Shown one piece after another: positions 40,285-49,442 of a DNA stretch of 64,000 nt. Under the pieces are notes generated by a model. The model saw only the letters and a program-made list of their open reading frames with translations, searched no databases and was not told the DNA's origin. Position numbers and translations under genes: made by a program. Each line of letters begins with the position of its first letter. Position 1 is the stretch's first letter. The DNA lies in assembly GCF_030651835.1 (NCBI RefSeq), contig NZ_JAUSBX010000038.1, positions 1 through 64,000 of the forward strand, given 5' to 3'. Source of the DNA: Methylicorpusculum sp. Lineage in GTDB: Bacteria; Pseudomonadota; Gammaproteobacteria; Methylococcales; Methylomonadaceae.

Positions 40285-40929
40285 TCAAGCATATTTAAAA
40301 TCGTATTTATATATATTTTCGACCTCGAAATCAGGATACAGCGTTATCAATGGGTTGATCGAGCCATCCGATAATCCGTACACCCACCCATGTAAAATGG
40401 GACGCTTATGTTCGTGCCAGGATTTTTGCACTATCGAGGTGTAAGCCAGCGTATTGATTTGTTCAATGATATTTAACTCCACCAGTCTGTTAACTCGCTG
40501 TTCTTCAGTCGGCAACGCATCAACTTCATTTTTATGCAGACGATAAATATCCTTAATATGGAGCAACCATTTATTAGTAATCATTAAATCAGGGTGTTGT
40601 TTATTTAAAGCCGCTTTAATACCACCGCAATTATAATGACCGCAAACGATAATATGCTTTACTTCCAGTACATTAACCGCATACTGCAAAACGCTGAGAC
40701 AATTAAAATCGGTAGAAATCATCTGATTGGCTATGTTCCTATGAATAAACATCTCACCAGGTGCTGCTTTTACAATGATTTCAGCTGGAACTCGACTATC
40801 GGAACACCCAATCCATAAAAATTCCGGCTTTTGTTCTTTGGCTAAGTTTTTAAAATAATCAGGATTTTCTGTCTTGACTTCCGTAGCCCAAGCTTTATTT
40901 CCTGACAGGAGTTTTTCAAACGATTTCAT
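40285..40929 (-). CDS. can: beta-class carbonic anhydrase
   Basis: This 214-residue zinc enzyme interconverts carbon dioxide and bicarbonate in the cytoplasm. The metal ligands and catalytic dyad match E. coli Can in number and spacing: Cys42 and Asp44-Arg46 in GCSDSRVP, His98 and Cys101 in CGHYNCGG. Length agrees with the family. AAGGAG lies six bases before the ATG. It stands alone, between insertion debris and a repeat-rich gap, so no operon partner is visible. Confidence 0.95.
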   Translation of the reverse strand: MKSFEKLLSGNKAWATEVKTENPDYFKNLAKEQKPEFLWIGCSDSRVPAEIIVKAAPGEMFIHRNIANQMISTDFNCLSVLQYAVNVLEVKHIIVCGHYNCGGIKAALNKQHPDLMITNKWLLHIKDIYRLHKNEVDALPTEEQRVNRLVELNIIEQINTLAYTSIVQKSWHEHKRPILHGWVYGLSDGSINPLITLYPDFEVENIYKYDFKYA

Positions 40930-41161
40930 AATGGCTCCTTCTTGCTAAGCCTTAAAAATACAAAGGATTCAGACACGTTTTTTAAGTTGGACCTATCAAT
41001 CCGATGTTATGAATCACTATTCAAACAAAGCCATTGATCACACTATTAACTAAAAATTAGTTTTTAATCGATACTTTATTTGAGGGCCATTGTATTTACG
41101 AAACCTTACACGAACCTTTCCATTACGTGTTATTTGAAAATAGGGCGCTAAATATACGGAG
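40930..41161. other. AT-rich gap upstream of carbonic anhydrase
   Basis: This stretch probably holds the carbonic anhydrase promoter. A small palindrome AACTAAAAATTAGTT lies at 41048-41062. No gene or strong motif is recognised. Confidence 0.4.
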
Positions 41162-41295
41162 CAATGCCATTAAGTTAAGCTCATTTTTTAGGAGCGGGGC
41201 CTACCCGCGGCCTAAGATGGTTTAATCGCGGGCATGGCCCGCTCCTACAATAGGGCTTACCGATTCATTATGATGGCCTTGACTTAACGGCATTG
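41162..41295. repeat. MITE-like element family E, copy 1 (134 bp)
   Basis: The ends CAATGCCATTAAGTTAAG and, on the opposite strand, CAATGCCGTTAAGTCAAG are inverted repeats of 18 bp with two mismatches. Inside is a hairpin built from GGAGCGGGGCC and GGCCCGCTCC. A second copy, split by another element, is at 57826-58149. Confidence 0.8.
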
Positions 41296-41309
41296 GTTAA
41301 TAGCCATTC

Positions 41310-41463
41310 CCAGTTTGTACTTTTTAAACTGACTGAGTCTTGTGAGGAAAACCGCCGCCCCATCCATCGAGGATTGACGGCAAAGATCCCGCTGCCGACA
41401 TTCCTGCAAAATTGAATCCTTCCCGTTTTTGTCATCGAAGAGGGGCTTGCCGGGATGGTTAGT
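41310..41463. repeat. degenerate family F repeat
   Basis: The segment contains CATTCCCAGTTTGTAC at its left, CCCGCTGCCGACATTCC in the middle, and GGCTTGCCGGGA at its right, recalling the layout of the complete element at 11742-11905. The ends are no longer good inverted repeats. It lies before the small zinc-ribbon gene. Confidence 0.45.
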
Positions 41464-41588
41464 ACTAAAAAAACGAGAAGAAATACCGAGAAGCCCGTTT
41501 TTTAAAGACAAAAAGTGAATAGCTCACATTTTTTCTTCAAAATCCGGGTTAACCTGTGATCCTATCTTCAATCCAGTAAGGATGTGTT

Positions 41589-41783
41589 ATGAAAAAGATC
41601 ACCCAATACAACTATTGCTCCAGATGCGGAGACGATCTTGATACAGAAGAGGAAATTGAAATTAAGGCTAATCCGGTTTGCCTGTGGTGCCAGCATATGC
41701 AAGCAGAAGCCTACGAAATGAACTGGCAAAGTCGGCAAACCAACGCCATTAACCTGAAAATCTACAATAAGCAAGTCGACTAA
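41589..41783 (+). CDS. small zinc-ribbon protein
   Basis: This 64-residue protein has two CxxC pairs, CSRC at residues 10-13 and CLWC at 31-34, which suit a zinc ribbon. The C-terminal half is polar with several Gln and Asn residues. AAGGATG lies before the ATG at good spacing. It ends 27 bp before the convergent rlmB stop. I know no function. It could be a nucleic-acid-binding or regulatory peptide. Confidence 0.7.
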   Translation: MKKITQYNYCSRCGDDLDTEEEIEIKANPVCLWCQHMQAEAYEMNWQSRQTNAINLKIYNKQVD

Positions 41784-41810
41784 ATCGAACAAATACTGAA
41801 GTAATAAACC

Positions 41811-42551
41811 CTAAATCATTCTTTGTCTTACCACTTCATAGAGAAACACGCCGGTCGCTACCGAAAGATTCAAACTTTCAATCTTGCCCAACATGGGCAG
41901 CTTGACCAGCATGTCGCATTCTTCCCGGGTCAAACGTCTAAGTCCTTTACCTTCAGCACCAATGACCAAGGCCATGGGGACTTTTAAATCAGCCTGATAA
42001 ATCGTTTGATCACCGTCCCCAGCCGCCCCCAAAATCCAAAGCCCTTGATCTTTAAGCCAGCGAAGTGTTCTGGCCAGATTGGTAATTTGATAAACAGGAA
42101 CCGTTTCAGCCGCACCACTGGCCACTTTACAAACAGTGGGAGTAATTCCAGTTGCGTTATCTTTGGTGATAATGACGCCATTCACACCTGTAGCATCGGC
42201 CGTGCGTAAGCAAGCACCCAGATTATGCGGGTCCTGAACATTATCCAGCACCAAAAAAAGAGGCGGCGTTGTTATATTCAGGACATCGGTTTTCAATTGA
42301 TCTTCTGATCTAGCAGCGGGCATTTCTATTTCTATCACAATGCCCTGATGATTAGGGCCGCCCGCTAATCGATCCAGTTTTTTACGATCCGCTTTTTCGG
42401 TATTTAAGCCTAAGTCGCTCACTTGCTTGATGATTTCAGATAAACGTTTATCCTGGCGGTGACCATCGACCCACACCTGTAAAATATTTTCCGCTGAATA
42501 ATCAAGAGCCGCTTGAGCCGAATGGAGCCCGTATATTTTTGTTAATTTCAC
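41811..42551 (-). CDS. rlmB: 23S rRNA 2'-O-ribose G2251 methyltransferase RlmB
   Basis: This 246-residue SPOUT-family methyltransferase modifies guanosine 2251 of 23S rRNA. It has an N-terminal substrate-binding domain (about 1-75, including YGLHSAQAAL) and a knotted SAM domain with LDNVQDPHNLGACLRTADA, IGAEGKGLRRL and the final ESLNLSVATGV. Its start overlaps the rnr stop by 4 bp (ATGA), the common rnr-rlmB order in gammaproteobacteria. All motifs are intact. Confidence 0.96.
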   Translation of the reverse strand: MKLTKIYGLHSAQAALDYSAENILQVWVDGHRQDKRLSEIIKQVSDLGLNTEKADRKKLDRLAGGPNHQGIVIEIEMPAARSEDQLKTDVLNITTPPLFLVLDNVQDPHNLGACLRTADATGVNGVIITKDNATGITPTVCKVASGAAETVPVYQITNLARTLRWLKDQGLWILGAAGDGDQTIYQADLKVPMALVIGAEGKGLRRLTREECDMLVKLPMLGKIESLNLSVATGVFLYEVVRQRMI

Positions 42552-44788
42552 TTGGAGCGCCGTTTCCTTTTGTTTTTAATCGCTGTTCCGGTTTTTTTAA
42601 AAAGCTCGAAATCAATTTTCTTTTCGTCCAGATCGACTCTGACAACTTTGACCTGCACAGAATCACCCAGCCGGTAACGCATGCCGGTTCGTTCGCCTAT
42701 CAATTGATGACTGGAAGGGTCGAATTTGAAAAAATCCTGCGCCAGATTGGATACATGAACCAAGCCCTCGACATAGATATCAACCAATTCAACAAAAAAC
42801 CCGAATGAAGTTACGGCCGATATGATGCCCGGAAACACGTCACCGACTTTATCCATCATGTATTCGCATTTCAGCCAATTGACCACGTCTCGAGTCGCTT
42901 CATCGGCCCTGCGTTCGCACGATGAACAGTGCTCACCCAACGCAACCATGTCCGAAATGCCATAGAAAAAACTTTCAGGCGGTTTATTCTGCAACGCATG
43001 TTTGATCGCTCGGTGAACCAACAGATCGGGATAACGGCGTATGGGCGAAGTAAAATGCGCATACGCATCCAGGGCCAAACCGAAATGACCTTTAATTTCA
43101 GGACTGTAAACGGCTTGTGACATGGAGCGAAGCAGAACGGTCTGGATTAAATGCGCATCCGGCCTGTCTTTGACAGACTCCAGCAATTTCATGTAATCCA
43201 AAGGTGTCGGTTGCGCTTCTCCAGACAGGTGAAGCCCCAATTCTCCCAGAAAAGTTTTGAGTGCCAGTAACTTTTCAGGACCCGGTCCTTCATGAATTCT
43301 CAGTAATTTGGGGATCTTTTTTCTGTTTAAAAACCGCGCCGCAGCCATGTTCGCGGTTATCATGAACTCCTCAATCAGCTTATGCGCATCATTTCGGACG
43401 ACTGGAACGATTTTTTCAATTTTTCTCTCAGCGCCAAACAGGATTCTTGTTTCCTGGGTGTCAAAATCCATTGCCCCCCTCTCCTCTCTTCTTTGACGCA
43501 TTGCCTTAAAGAGTGAGTAGGTTTCATTGAGATGTGGCACCAGCTGTTTATATTTCTTCTTCAGCGCCTGATTATCTTCAACGAGAATTTGAGCCACTTC
43601 GGTATAGGTTAATCTGGCATGAGAACGCATGACCGCCTCATAAAAACTGGATCTCAACACATCACCTTCAGTGTTGATAACCAACTCACAGACCATACAC
43701 AGGCGGTCAACATCAGGATTAAGAGAACATAAGCCGTTAGATAATATCTCCGGCAGCATGGGAATCACTTTTTCAGGGAAATAAACCGACGTACTACGGT
43801 TTTTTGCTTCCTGATCCAATTCACTGTTGATTTGGACGTAGTAAGAAACATCGGCAATAGCGACCCAGAGTTTCCAGCCGTTTTTGGTTTTGCGGACAAA
43901 CACAGCATCATCAAAATCTCTGGCATCTTCGCCATCGATAGTGACCAAAGGCAAGGCTCTCAGATCGACTCGATTGGCTTTGGCCGACTCAGGCACCTGG
44001 TCGCTGAGCGACTCGATTTCTTTTAGCAAAGCATCCGGCCAGAGATACGGTAATTCATGGGAACGCACCGCCATCTCGATTTCCATACCCGGCGCCAAAT
44101 GACGCCCCAGAATTTCAACCACTTTTCCAATGGGCTGACGGCTTCTTGATGGTTGCTCAATAATATCAACAACAACGATCTGACCTTTCTCGGCAGCCCC
44201 GATATCGGTGTGTGGGATCAACACATCCTGTGCGATATTTTTATTTTCTGGAACCACATAGCTGACGCCGCGTTCATGAAAAAAGCGGCCTACGACCTGC
44301 TTGGTGTTTCTTTCAAGCACTTCTACCAGAGTACCTTCTTTTCGGCCCTTTCTGTCAACACCGGAAACTCTGACCAAGGCTCTGTCATTATGCATTAATG
44401 ACCGCATCTCTCGTGGTGATAAAAATAAATCGGGCGAACCATCATCCGGTCTTAAAAAACCGAAGCCATCGGAGTGGCCCAGGATGCGTCCGGCTATTAA
44501 ATCTTTTCCATCGACCAGAAAATATTTTTGCCGCCGGTTAAACATAAGCTGGCCATCGCGCTCCATCGCTCGAAGTCTTCGGCGAAGAGCCTCAACCTGC
44601 TCCTCATCGGCGAGATCGAATTCCCCGGATATTTCTTCGCGCGATAAGGGCTTGCCAATCGTTCCGATTAACTCGAGTATCAGCTCACGACTGGGTATTG
44701 GATTTTCATACTTGGCTGCTTCTCTAGCCGCGTACGGGTCTTTGGACGCTTTAAACGTAGTTTTTTTATTTTTGGACTTCAATGTCAT
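42548..44788 (-). CDS. rnr: ribonuclease R
   Basis: This 746-residue exoribonuclease degrades structured RNA from the 3' end. In order there are an N-terminal helix-turn-helix (about 25-90), cold-shock domains (about 90-270), the RNB catalytic domain with DGEDARDFDDAV and the conserved GLCSLNPDVDRLCM (about 280-620), and an S1 domain near 645-725 (SFGFFVELVDIYVEGLVHVS). A basic tail ends the protein (KNKRKRRSK). The length is near that of E. coli RNase R, slightly shorter at the C terminus. It forms an operon with rlmB. Confidence 0.96.
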   Translation of the reverse strand: MTLKSKNKKTTFKASKDPYAAREAAKYENPIPSRELILELIGTIGKPLSREEISGEFDLADEEQVEALRRRLRAMERDGQLMFNRRQKYFLVDGKDLIAGRILGHSDGFGFLRPDDGSPDLFLSPREMRSLMHNDRALVRVSGVDRKGRKEGTLVEVLERNTKQVVGRFFHERGVSYVVPENKNIAQDVLIPHTDIGAAEKGQIVVVDIIEQPSRSRQPIGKVVEILGRHLAPGMEIEMAVRSHELPYLWPDALLKEIESLSDQVPESAKANRVDLRALPLVTIDGEDARDFDDAVFVRKTKNGWKLWVAIADVSYYVQINSELDQEAKNRSTSVYFPEKVIPMLPEILSNGLCSLNPDVDRLCMVCELVINTEGDVLRSSFYEAVMRSHARLTYTEVAQILVEDNQALKKKYKQLVPHLNETYSLFKAMRQRREERGAMDFDTQETRILFGAERKIEKIVPVVRNDAHKLIEEFMITANMAAARFLNRKKIPKLLRIHEGPGPEKLLALKTFLGELGLHLSGEAQPTPLDYMKLLESVKDRPDAHLIQTVLLRSMSQAVYSPEIKGHFGLALDAYAHFTSPIRRYPDLLVHRAIKHALQNKPPESFFYGISDMVALGEHCSSCERRADEATRDVVNWLKCEYMMDKVGDVFPGIISAVTSFGFFVELVDIYVEGLVHVSNLAQDFFKFDPSSHQLIGERTGMRYRLGDSVQVKVVRVDLDEKKIDFELFKKTGTAIKNKRKRRSK

Positions 44789-44950
44789 GTGTTCCTAAAG
44801 ATTCATGATTAAAAAAGAAAGTAACTTGATTGACCGCCATTTTAACAATCTCATGGCAATAATAAAAATGAAATGACGCCTGCTACACTTGACAATTAAG
44901 AACGTTATCCGTATATTGCGCGCTCACTTCGCTGATACAGCAATCCTCTT

Positions 44951-45037
44951 GCCGAGGTGGTGAAATTGGTAGACACGCTAGCTTCAGGTGCTAGTGCTCG
45001 TAAGGGCGTGGAGGTTCAAGTCCTCTCCTCGGCACCA
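44951..45037 (+). tRNA. tRNA-Leu (anticodon CAG)
   Basis: The 87-base gene folds into a tRNA with acceptor stem GCCGAGG/CCTCGGC, D-loop AATTGGTAGAC, anticodon arm CTAGC-TTCAGGT-GCTAG (anticodon CAG), a long variable arm (TGCTCGTAAGGGCGT) and a T arm GGAGGTTCAAGTCCTCT. The CCA end is encoded. Long variable arm and anticodon fit leucine. Confidence 0.96.
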
Positions 45038-45477
45038 TTAACAAAACACATCAGATTTACATTCCTATAACTGCTTTTTACTGCGTGATTTATCTGGAAA
45101 ATATCAGCTGTTTTTTAATGATTGATCCCTCATCCCTTTTCAAAGCCTGAACATCTATTTATTTTTTTGAAGTTTATCACGAAATTCATCCCTTTTATCC
45201 AGAAATTTTACGCCTAAGCCGCTTGAATAAATCGTAAAATATTCCTTATGTCATTGTTTGAAATATCTTTTTGTTATTTTTAACAAATCTCCGTATTACC
45301 CGCGCCCGAATTCAACAAATATACGATGATCAGCAGATTGACCAAAAGCACTGATTACGTGATTTAAGATCCAAACCGGACTCTTTTTTTTTGATCGAAA
45401 TTTGATGTCGATTTTATGGCAATACAAGACTGGATCAAACACACTTAAAACGAAATATTGATAAATTCCCCATTAGA
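45038..45477. other. AT-rich gap after tRNA-Leu
   Basis: No gene is supported in these 440 bp. The stretch is AT-rich with several T-runs, one of which could end tRNA transcription. No integrase or clear attachment-site duplication of the tRNA 3' end was found nearby. Confidence 0.4.
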
Positions 45478-45638
45478 TATGCCTTTCGCACTTCAAATTT
45501 CGTCAGTGCCTAAGGAGGTAGCGAGGTGTTCGGCAAAGGCTATGCCTGAATGGATGCTGGCATTGAGCCTACATGGATGTATTTACGGCATTCTTTGAAG
45601 AGCACTCCGATGCCAAATTTCGATCTACGATTGGTATA
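45478..45638. repeat. MITE-like element family A, copy 3 (161 bp)
   Basis: This is a more diverged copy that begins TATGCCTTTCGCACTTC and ends CTACGATTGGTATA. The length is exactly that of the other two copies. It lies upstream of the diguanylate cyclase gene, about 140 bp from its start. Confidence 0.85.
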
Positions 45639-45781
45639 CAACGAGTGATTAAATTCGGAATTGATCTTTCCGGAATAATGATAAAGAAACAATCAGGCAA
45701 AATAATGAGAGATTTTGACTGGCAACTCACCTTGCCAAAATCTATGAAACTGAGCTCGTCATTACCATTGTGTGACACAAA

Positions 45782-47434
45782 ATGAACAGTCTAAGCCGGA
45801 CTATCGGCTTGCCGCACTTGATAAGCGACTATGACAGCCTGAACCGCAACCGGGCTAAACCACCGAAAACGGTTAACAAATTTACAAAAAAATGCTCCAG
45901 CTGTGCGATGGCCAAAACGCAGCCGATGGCCTGCATACTCATGTGCGAAGTTTTTGCAATGAGCCAATGCATTAACAGCTTAATGGAACTGACTGCGATA
46001 CCGGCCATTTCAAAGATGCAACTTAAGCCGATATTGCAGATTTATAATCAGCTCACGCCAATCCTGGCCAATAATGCAGATGAGCCATTCTTTAAAAAAT
46101 CCTCCGATGAACTGAACGAACTCACCCAATGCATTGAGGAGCGAGCCCTCAGACTTGTCCAAACAAATGCACAACTCATTCATGAAAATAAAAAAACGGG
46201 TGATCATGAAGCGCGGTTGACAGCATTATTTGAAAACATGAGCAACGGCATTGCTGTGTATCGCTTCATCGACGATGCCAATGATTTTATCATTACCGAC
46301 TTAAACAAGGCCGCCGAACGCATCGAAAACATTAACCGTAAAGAGGTTATTGGACAAAAACTATCATCGGTTTTCCCCTTCTCCGCCCAAGCAGGACTTC
46401 ATGATGTGCTGAAGCGTGTTTCAGAAACAGGTCTGACCGAAACGCATACGATGGCCATTCAAACTGAAAATCACATTTCACAGTGGCGTGAAAATTATGT
46501 CTGTAAATTACCCAATGGTGAAGTTGCAGTCGTTTTCAACGATGTGACCCATCGCAAAAATGCCGAGATGACGCTTCAACTGACGCAATTTTCAGTCAAT
46601 CATTGTGCCGATTCTTTATATTGGATCAGTGCTGATGGTCATATCAAATATGTGAATGACAGCTCTTGTAAGTTTTTAGGTTATAGCCGTGAAAAGCTGC
46701 TAACCCTCACAGTGGCAGATATCGACGCGCTCTATTCTGCCGAAAGCTGGGTTTTTCATTGGCAGACACTCAAGGAAAAGGGCGCTATTAATCTTGAAAC
46801 CATTTACCGGACTCAGCAAGGAAAACAAATTTCGGTAGATATATCTGCCAATTATCTCTTGTTTGAAGGTGAGGAATATTACTGCGGATTTGTACGAGAC
46901 ATCAGCGAACGCAAAGCCTTACAAACCGAACTGGAACGCCAGGCACAACTGGACTATTTAACAGGCATAGCCAATCGCCGTTATTTTATGGCACAGGCAG
47001 AAATGGAATTGGCAAGAACCGCAAGATACGGCGGCGCCTTATCCGTATTCATGCTGGATATCGATCATTTCAAACAGGTTAATGACAATCATGGGCATAC
47101 CGCTGGCGACCGCGTACTGGAAAGAGTCGGCGGTATATTTGCGGATTTCCTGCGTGAAACTGATATACCCGGGAGATTGGGGGGCGAGGAGTTTGCCGTC
47201 TTGTTGCCGGAAACAGGCTTAGAGAAAGCCGTTGAGGTTGCCGAACGGCTTAGAAGCTACATTGCTGAAAGCCCGATATTTTTTGAATCGGGAGCATTAC
47301 CCTTGTCTATTAGTGTTTCTATCGGGGTTACCACACTACAAGATCACAATGGGAATATTAACGACTTGCTAAATCGGGCTGATCAAGCGCTCTACCGGGC
47401 AAAATCAGCAGGCCGTAATCGGGTATGCAAGTAG
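45782..47434 (+). CDS. diguanylate cyclase with two PAS domains
   Basis: This 550-residue cytoplasmic enzyme makes the second messenger cyclic di-GMP. A Cys-containing N-terminal part (about 1-130) is followed by PAS domains near 145-270 and 280-390 and a GGDEF domain near 395-550. The active site is GGEEF at residues 467-471, with the inhibitory product site RETD (458-461) at the usual five-residue distance, so feedback inhibition is likely. MLDIDHFKQVND marks the metal site. The start is not supported by a good ribosome-binding site and could lie at a later Met. No phosphodiesterase (EAL) domain is present. Confidence 0.9.
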   Translation: MNSLSRTIGLPHLISDYDSLNRNRAKPPKTVNKFTKKCSSCAMAKTQPMACILMCEVFAMSQCINSLMELTAIPAISKMQLKPILQIYNQLTPILANNADEPFFKKSSDELNELTQCIEERALRLVQTNAQLIHENKKTGDHEARLTALFENMSNGIAVYRFIDDANDFIITDLNKAAERIENINRKEVIGQKLSSVFPFSAQAGLHDVLKRVSETGLTETHTMAIQTENHISQWRENYVCKLPNGEVAVVFNDVTHRKNAEMTLQLTQFSVNHCADSLYWISADGHIKYVNDSSCKFLGYSREKLLTLTVADIDALYSAESWVFHWQTLKEKGAINLETIYRTQQGKQISVDISANYLLFEGEEYYCGFVRDISERKALQTELERQAQLDYLTGIANRRYFMAQAEMELARTARYGGALSVFMLDIDHFKQVNDNHGHTAGDRVLERVGGIFADFLRETDIPGRLGGEEFAVLLPETGLEKAVEVAERLRSYIAESPIFFESGALPLSISVSIGVTTLQDHNGNINDLLNRADQALYRAKSAGRNRVCK

Positions 47435-47555
47435 GGCGTCAGATACGACTCCCGCCAAGCGTTCTTACAGCACCCTTAGGCTCTTGCCTGCGAAACCAAG
47501 TATGACCGGTTGAACGGAGGCAGTCAGTCAGTGAGTGCTTTTCCCATTCAAATGC

Positions 47556-48395
47556 TTATGCGCACAATTCATGCTCGTGTGCTTCTTCATGATGATCTAT
47601 ATTAAGCTTATAGCCAAAACCTTTAACCGTTATAATCCATTGCGGGTTATTAGTATCTATTTCAATTTTCTTTCTTAACAAGTACATATATTGATAGAGA
47701 TCAGATTTGGTTGCACGGTTATTTTCAGGCCAAAGATGATCTATTATTTCATCCGCCATAAATGTTCTATCAACATCGGTTGCCAACAACTCAAACAATT
47801 CAAATTCCTTGCGCGTTAAATCAATTTTATGCCCTTTTAAATAAACACATTTGTTGCGATAGTCAATTTCAAATTCATTATATTTGTGTTTTATGACATG
47901 ATAAGAATTAACCGAACTTGAATTATTATATTTTGAAAATCCATTATCCTGATTAAAATTCATATTCCGTCTTTCTATATAGGAGCGTCTTTCTCTATGC
48001 CTTCTTTCTTGTTCCTCTGCACTTTCATTCAAAATTAAATCCTTAAAACATTTGTCAATATCAATGATGTCGAATGGATCATCAATTATTTTGTCGAACC
48101 ACTTTGTTAGACCCGATATCACACCCGAAGCACTTTTATTAATGCCGCACACTTTAATATCATAATCCAGGCAGACTTTTTCAAGCAACTCTCGCTCCGC
48201 TTCTTTATCATCAGCATTTATAAAGTTGAGAGGAATAATGACTAACATCGGTTTTAATTCTTTTAATAAATTAATTCTATCTGTATTTAAATCAAGCTCT
48301 GTTACGGACAAATTATTAGCATAACAGTAACCTTTTAACATGGACAAAAAATATCTATCATTATCAAATACAACTATAGTGTTATTTTTTTTCAT
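47556..48395 (-). CDS. atypical response regulator with winged-helix domain, no phospho-acceptor Asp
   Basis: This 279-residue protein starts with a receiver-like fold (MKKNNTIVVFDNDRYFLSML), but the position of the phospho-acceptor Asp reads LVIIPLNFIN, so phosphorylation at the standard site is absent. A linker rich in Arg and Glu follows (RRHRERRSYIERR). The C-terminal winged helix (about 185-270) has the OmpR pattern LTRKEFELFELL and a wing VKGFGYKL. The final residues are His-rich (DHHEEAHEHELCA). The gene is clearly more AT-rich than its neighbours, suggesting horizontal origin. The frame extends 31 codons upstream, but the ATG at 48395 fits the fold best. Confidence 0.75.
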   Translation of the reverse strand: MKKNNTIVVFDNDRYFLSMLKGYCYANNLSVTELDLNTDRINLLKELKPMLVIIPLNFINADDKEAERELLEKVCLDYDIKVCGINKSASGVISGLTKWFDKIIDDPFDIIDIDKCFKDLILNESAEEQERRHRERRSYIERRNMNFNQDNGFSKYNNSSSVNSYHVIKHKYNEFEIDYRNKCVYLKGHKIDLTRKEFELFELLATDVDRTFMADEIIDHLWPENNRATKSDLYQYMYLLRKKIEIDTNNPQWIITVKGFGYKLNIDHHEEAHEHELCA

Positions 48396-48528
48396 ATTAT
48401 TAACTATGCAATTTATTGACAATAAAATTAAATAATTACTGAAAAATAGATTATCAATCAAGTTATGATTGAAAACGATATTTAACAATGACCATTATTA
48501 AAATTCAGCAAAAAGCTTACTGCATTCG

Positions 48529-49116
48529 CTACGTATCAGCAGGTATTGGACAAATAATAATTTGCACATAATCCCTTTCTTGATATTGTTTGAGATTAAA
48601 TATCAACCCGCATTTAAAGTGAACACCATCATTCCCGACTGCTTCAAAATAATGACCGGCTCGAGATAGAAAGCGTAACCTCGGGTTAATTTGTTCATTG
48701 CAGATCAATGGCATGTCAGCCAAATGTGGAAGTACTGTAGCAATATGATGATTGATCAGGCTTTTATCATTAGCACCGAACAATTCACTGCACTTTCTAT
48801 TGCAATGCTGAATTACAGATTGATCATCCAGTATTAGCACCCCATTTTCTGAATGAATGACATCTTGCCCGATATCTCCAATTTCAGCTGAAGCGGCTGT
48901 CCATTTGCCTAATACGTTATTATTTTTCCTCACACTTTCACACTCCGGCACACTTTTTGAAATTAATCTCTGCACTAATTGATCGGTCATTTCCTGCTCA
49001 TTGCCGCCTGCACCCCTTCTTTTCGCCGACTGCCCGCCCCAGACAACAACCTGACGACTGTTTAAAACCACCGACTTTTTGTCTAATCGGTGATCGAGTT
49101 GAACTATTTTTCTCAT
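48529..49116 (-). CDS. PAS-domain protein
   Basis: This 195-residue protein has a single PAS domain near residues 85-190 (NGVLILDDQSVIQHCNRKCS and following) and no output domain. The N terminus is charged and contains a Gly-Gly segment (GAGGNEQ). GAGGA stands at the right distance before the ATG at 49116, which is preferred to an upstream in-frame start at 49215. It might act as a small sensor protein for the atypical regulator encoded 134 bp downstream in the same orientation. The ligand is unknown. Confidence 0.72.
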   Translation of the reverse strand: MRKIVQLDHRLDKKSVVLNSRQVVVWGGQSAKRRGAGGNEQEMTDQLVQRLISKSVPECESVRKNNNVLGKWTAASAEIGDIGQDVIHSENGVLILDDQSVIQHCNRKCSELFGANDKSLINHHIATVLPHLADMPLICNEQINPRLRFLSRAGHYFEAVGNDGVHFKCGLIFNLKQYQERDYVQIIICPIPADT

Positions 49117-49350
49117 TGAATATCCTCTTTCATACCGATTTTTTTCCGGCTCATAAACCTTATACTTAAGTTCTAATATCACCGTTTGACCAAGCCGTAA
49201 TGTAGGACGCATCAAAATTTCAAGGCCTAATTCTTCCCCCTTCTTTTCTCGCCTTAACTTTAATTTTCAAATCATCAAACTAGAAAGCCCAAAGTTGACG
49301 GGAGATAATCTAACTTGAATAATTAGAAAAGAATATTCGCGCAAACACGT

Positions 49351-49389
49351 AAGGGCTTTTACTTATATGCCAAATAAGTAAAAACCCTT
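49351..49389. promoter_or_regulatory. long hairpin between divergent PAS and kinase genes
   Basis: AAGGGCTTTTACTTAT and its complement ATAAGTAAAAACCCTT flank a 7-base loop with one mismatch in 16 pairs. There is no T-run after the stem on the plus strand, so a classic terminator is unlikely in that direction. It could be an operator or RNA structure for the divergent genes starting at 49116 and 49443. Confidence 0.6.
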
Positions 49390-49442
49390 ATCATGCGCAC
49401 AAGACAATTAACTCAGCTTAAAAGCTAGGACCCGGAGCTCAT

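Noticed and set aside
41048..41062. Palindrome AACTAAAAATTAGTT as a terminator
   Set aside because: The stem is short and AT-only, and it lies upstream of carbonic anhydrase and not after a gene.
44951..45477. Island insertion at tRNA-Leu
   Set aside because: The downstream genes are signalling genes with no integrase, and I found no repeat of the tRNA 3' end.
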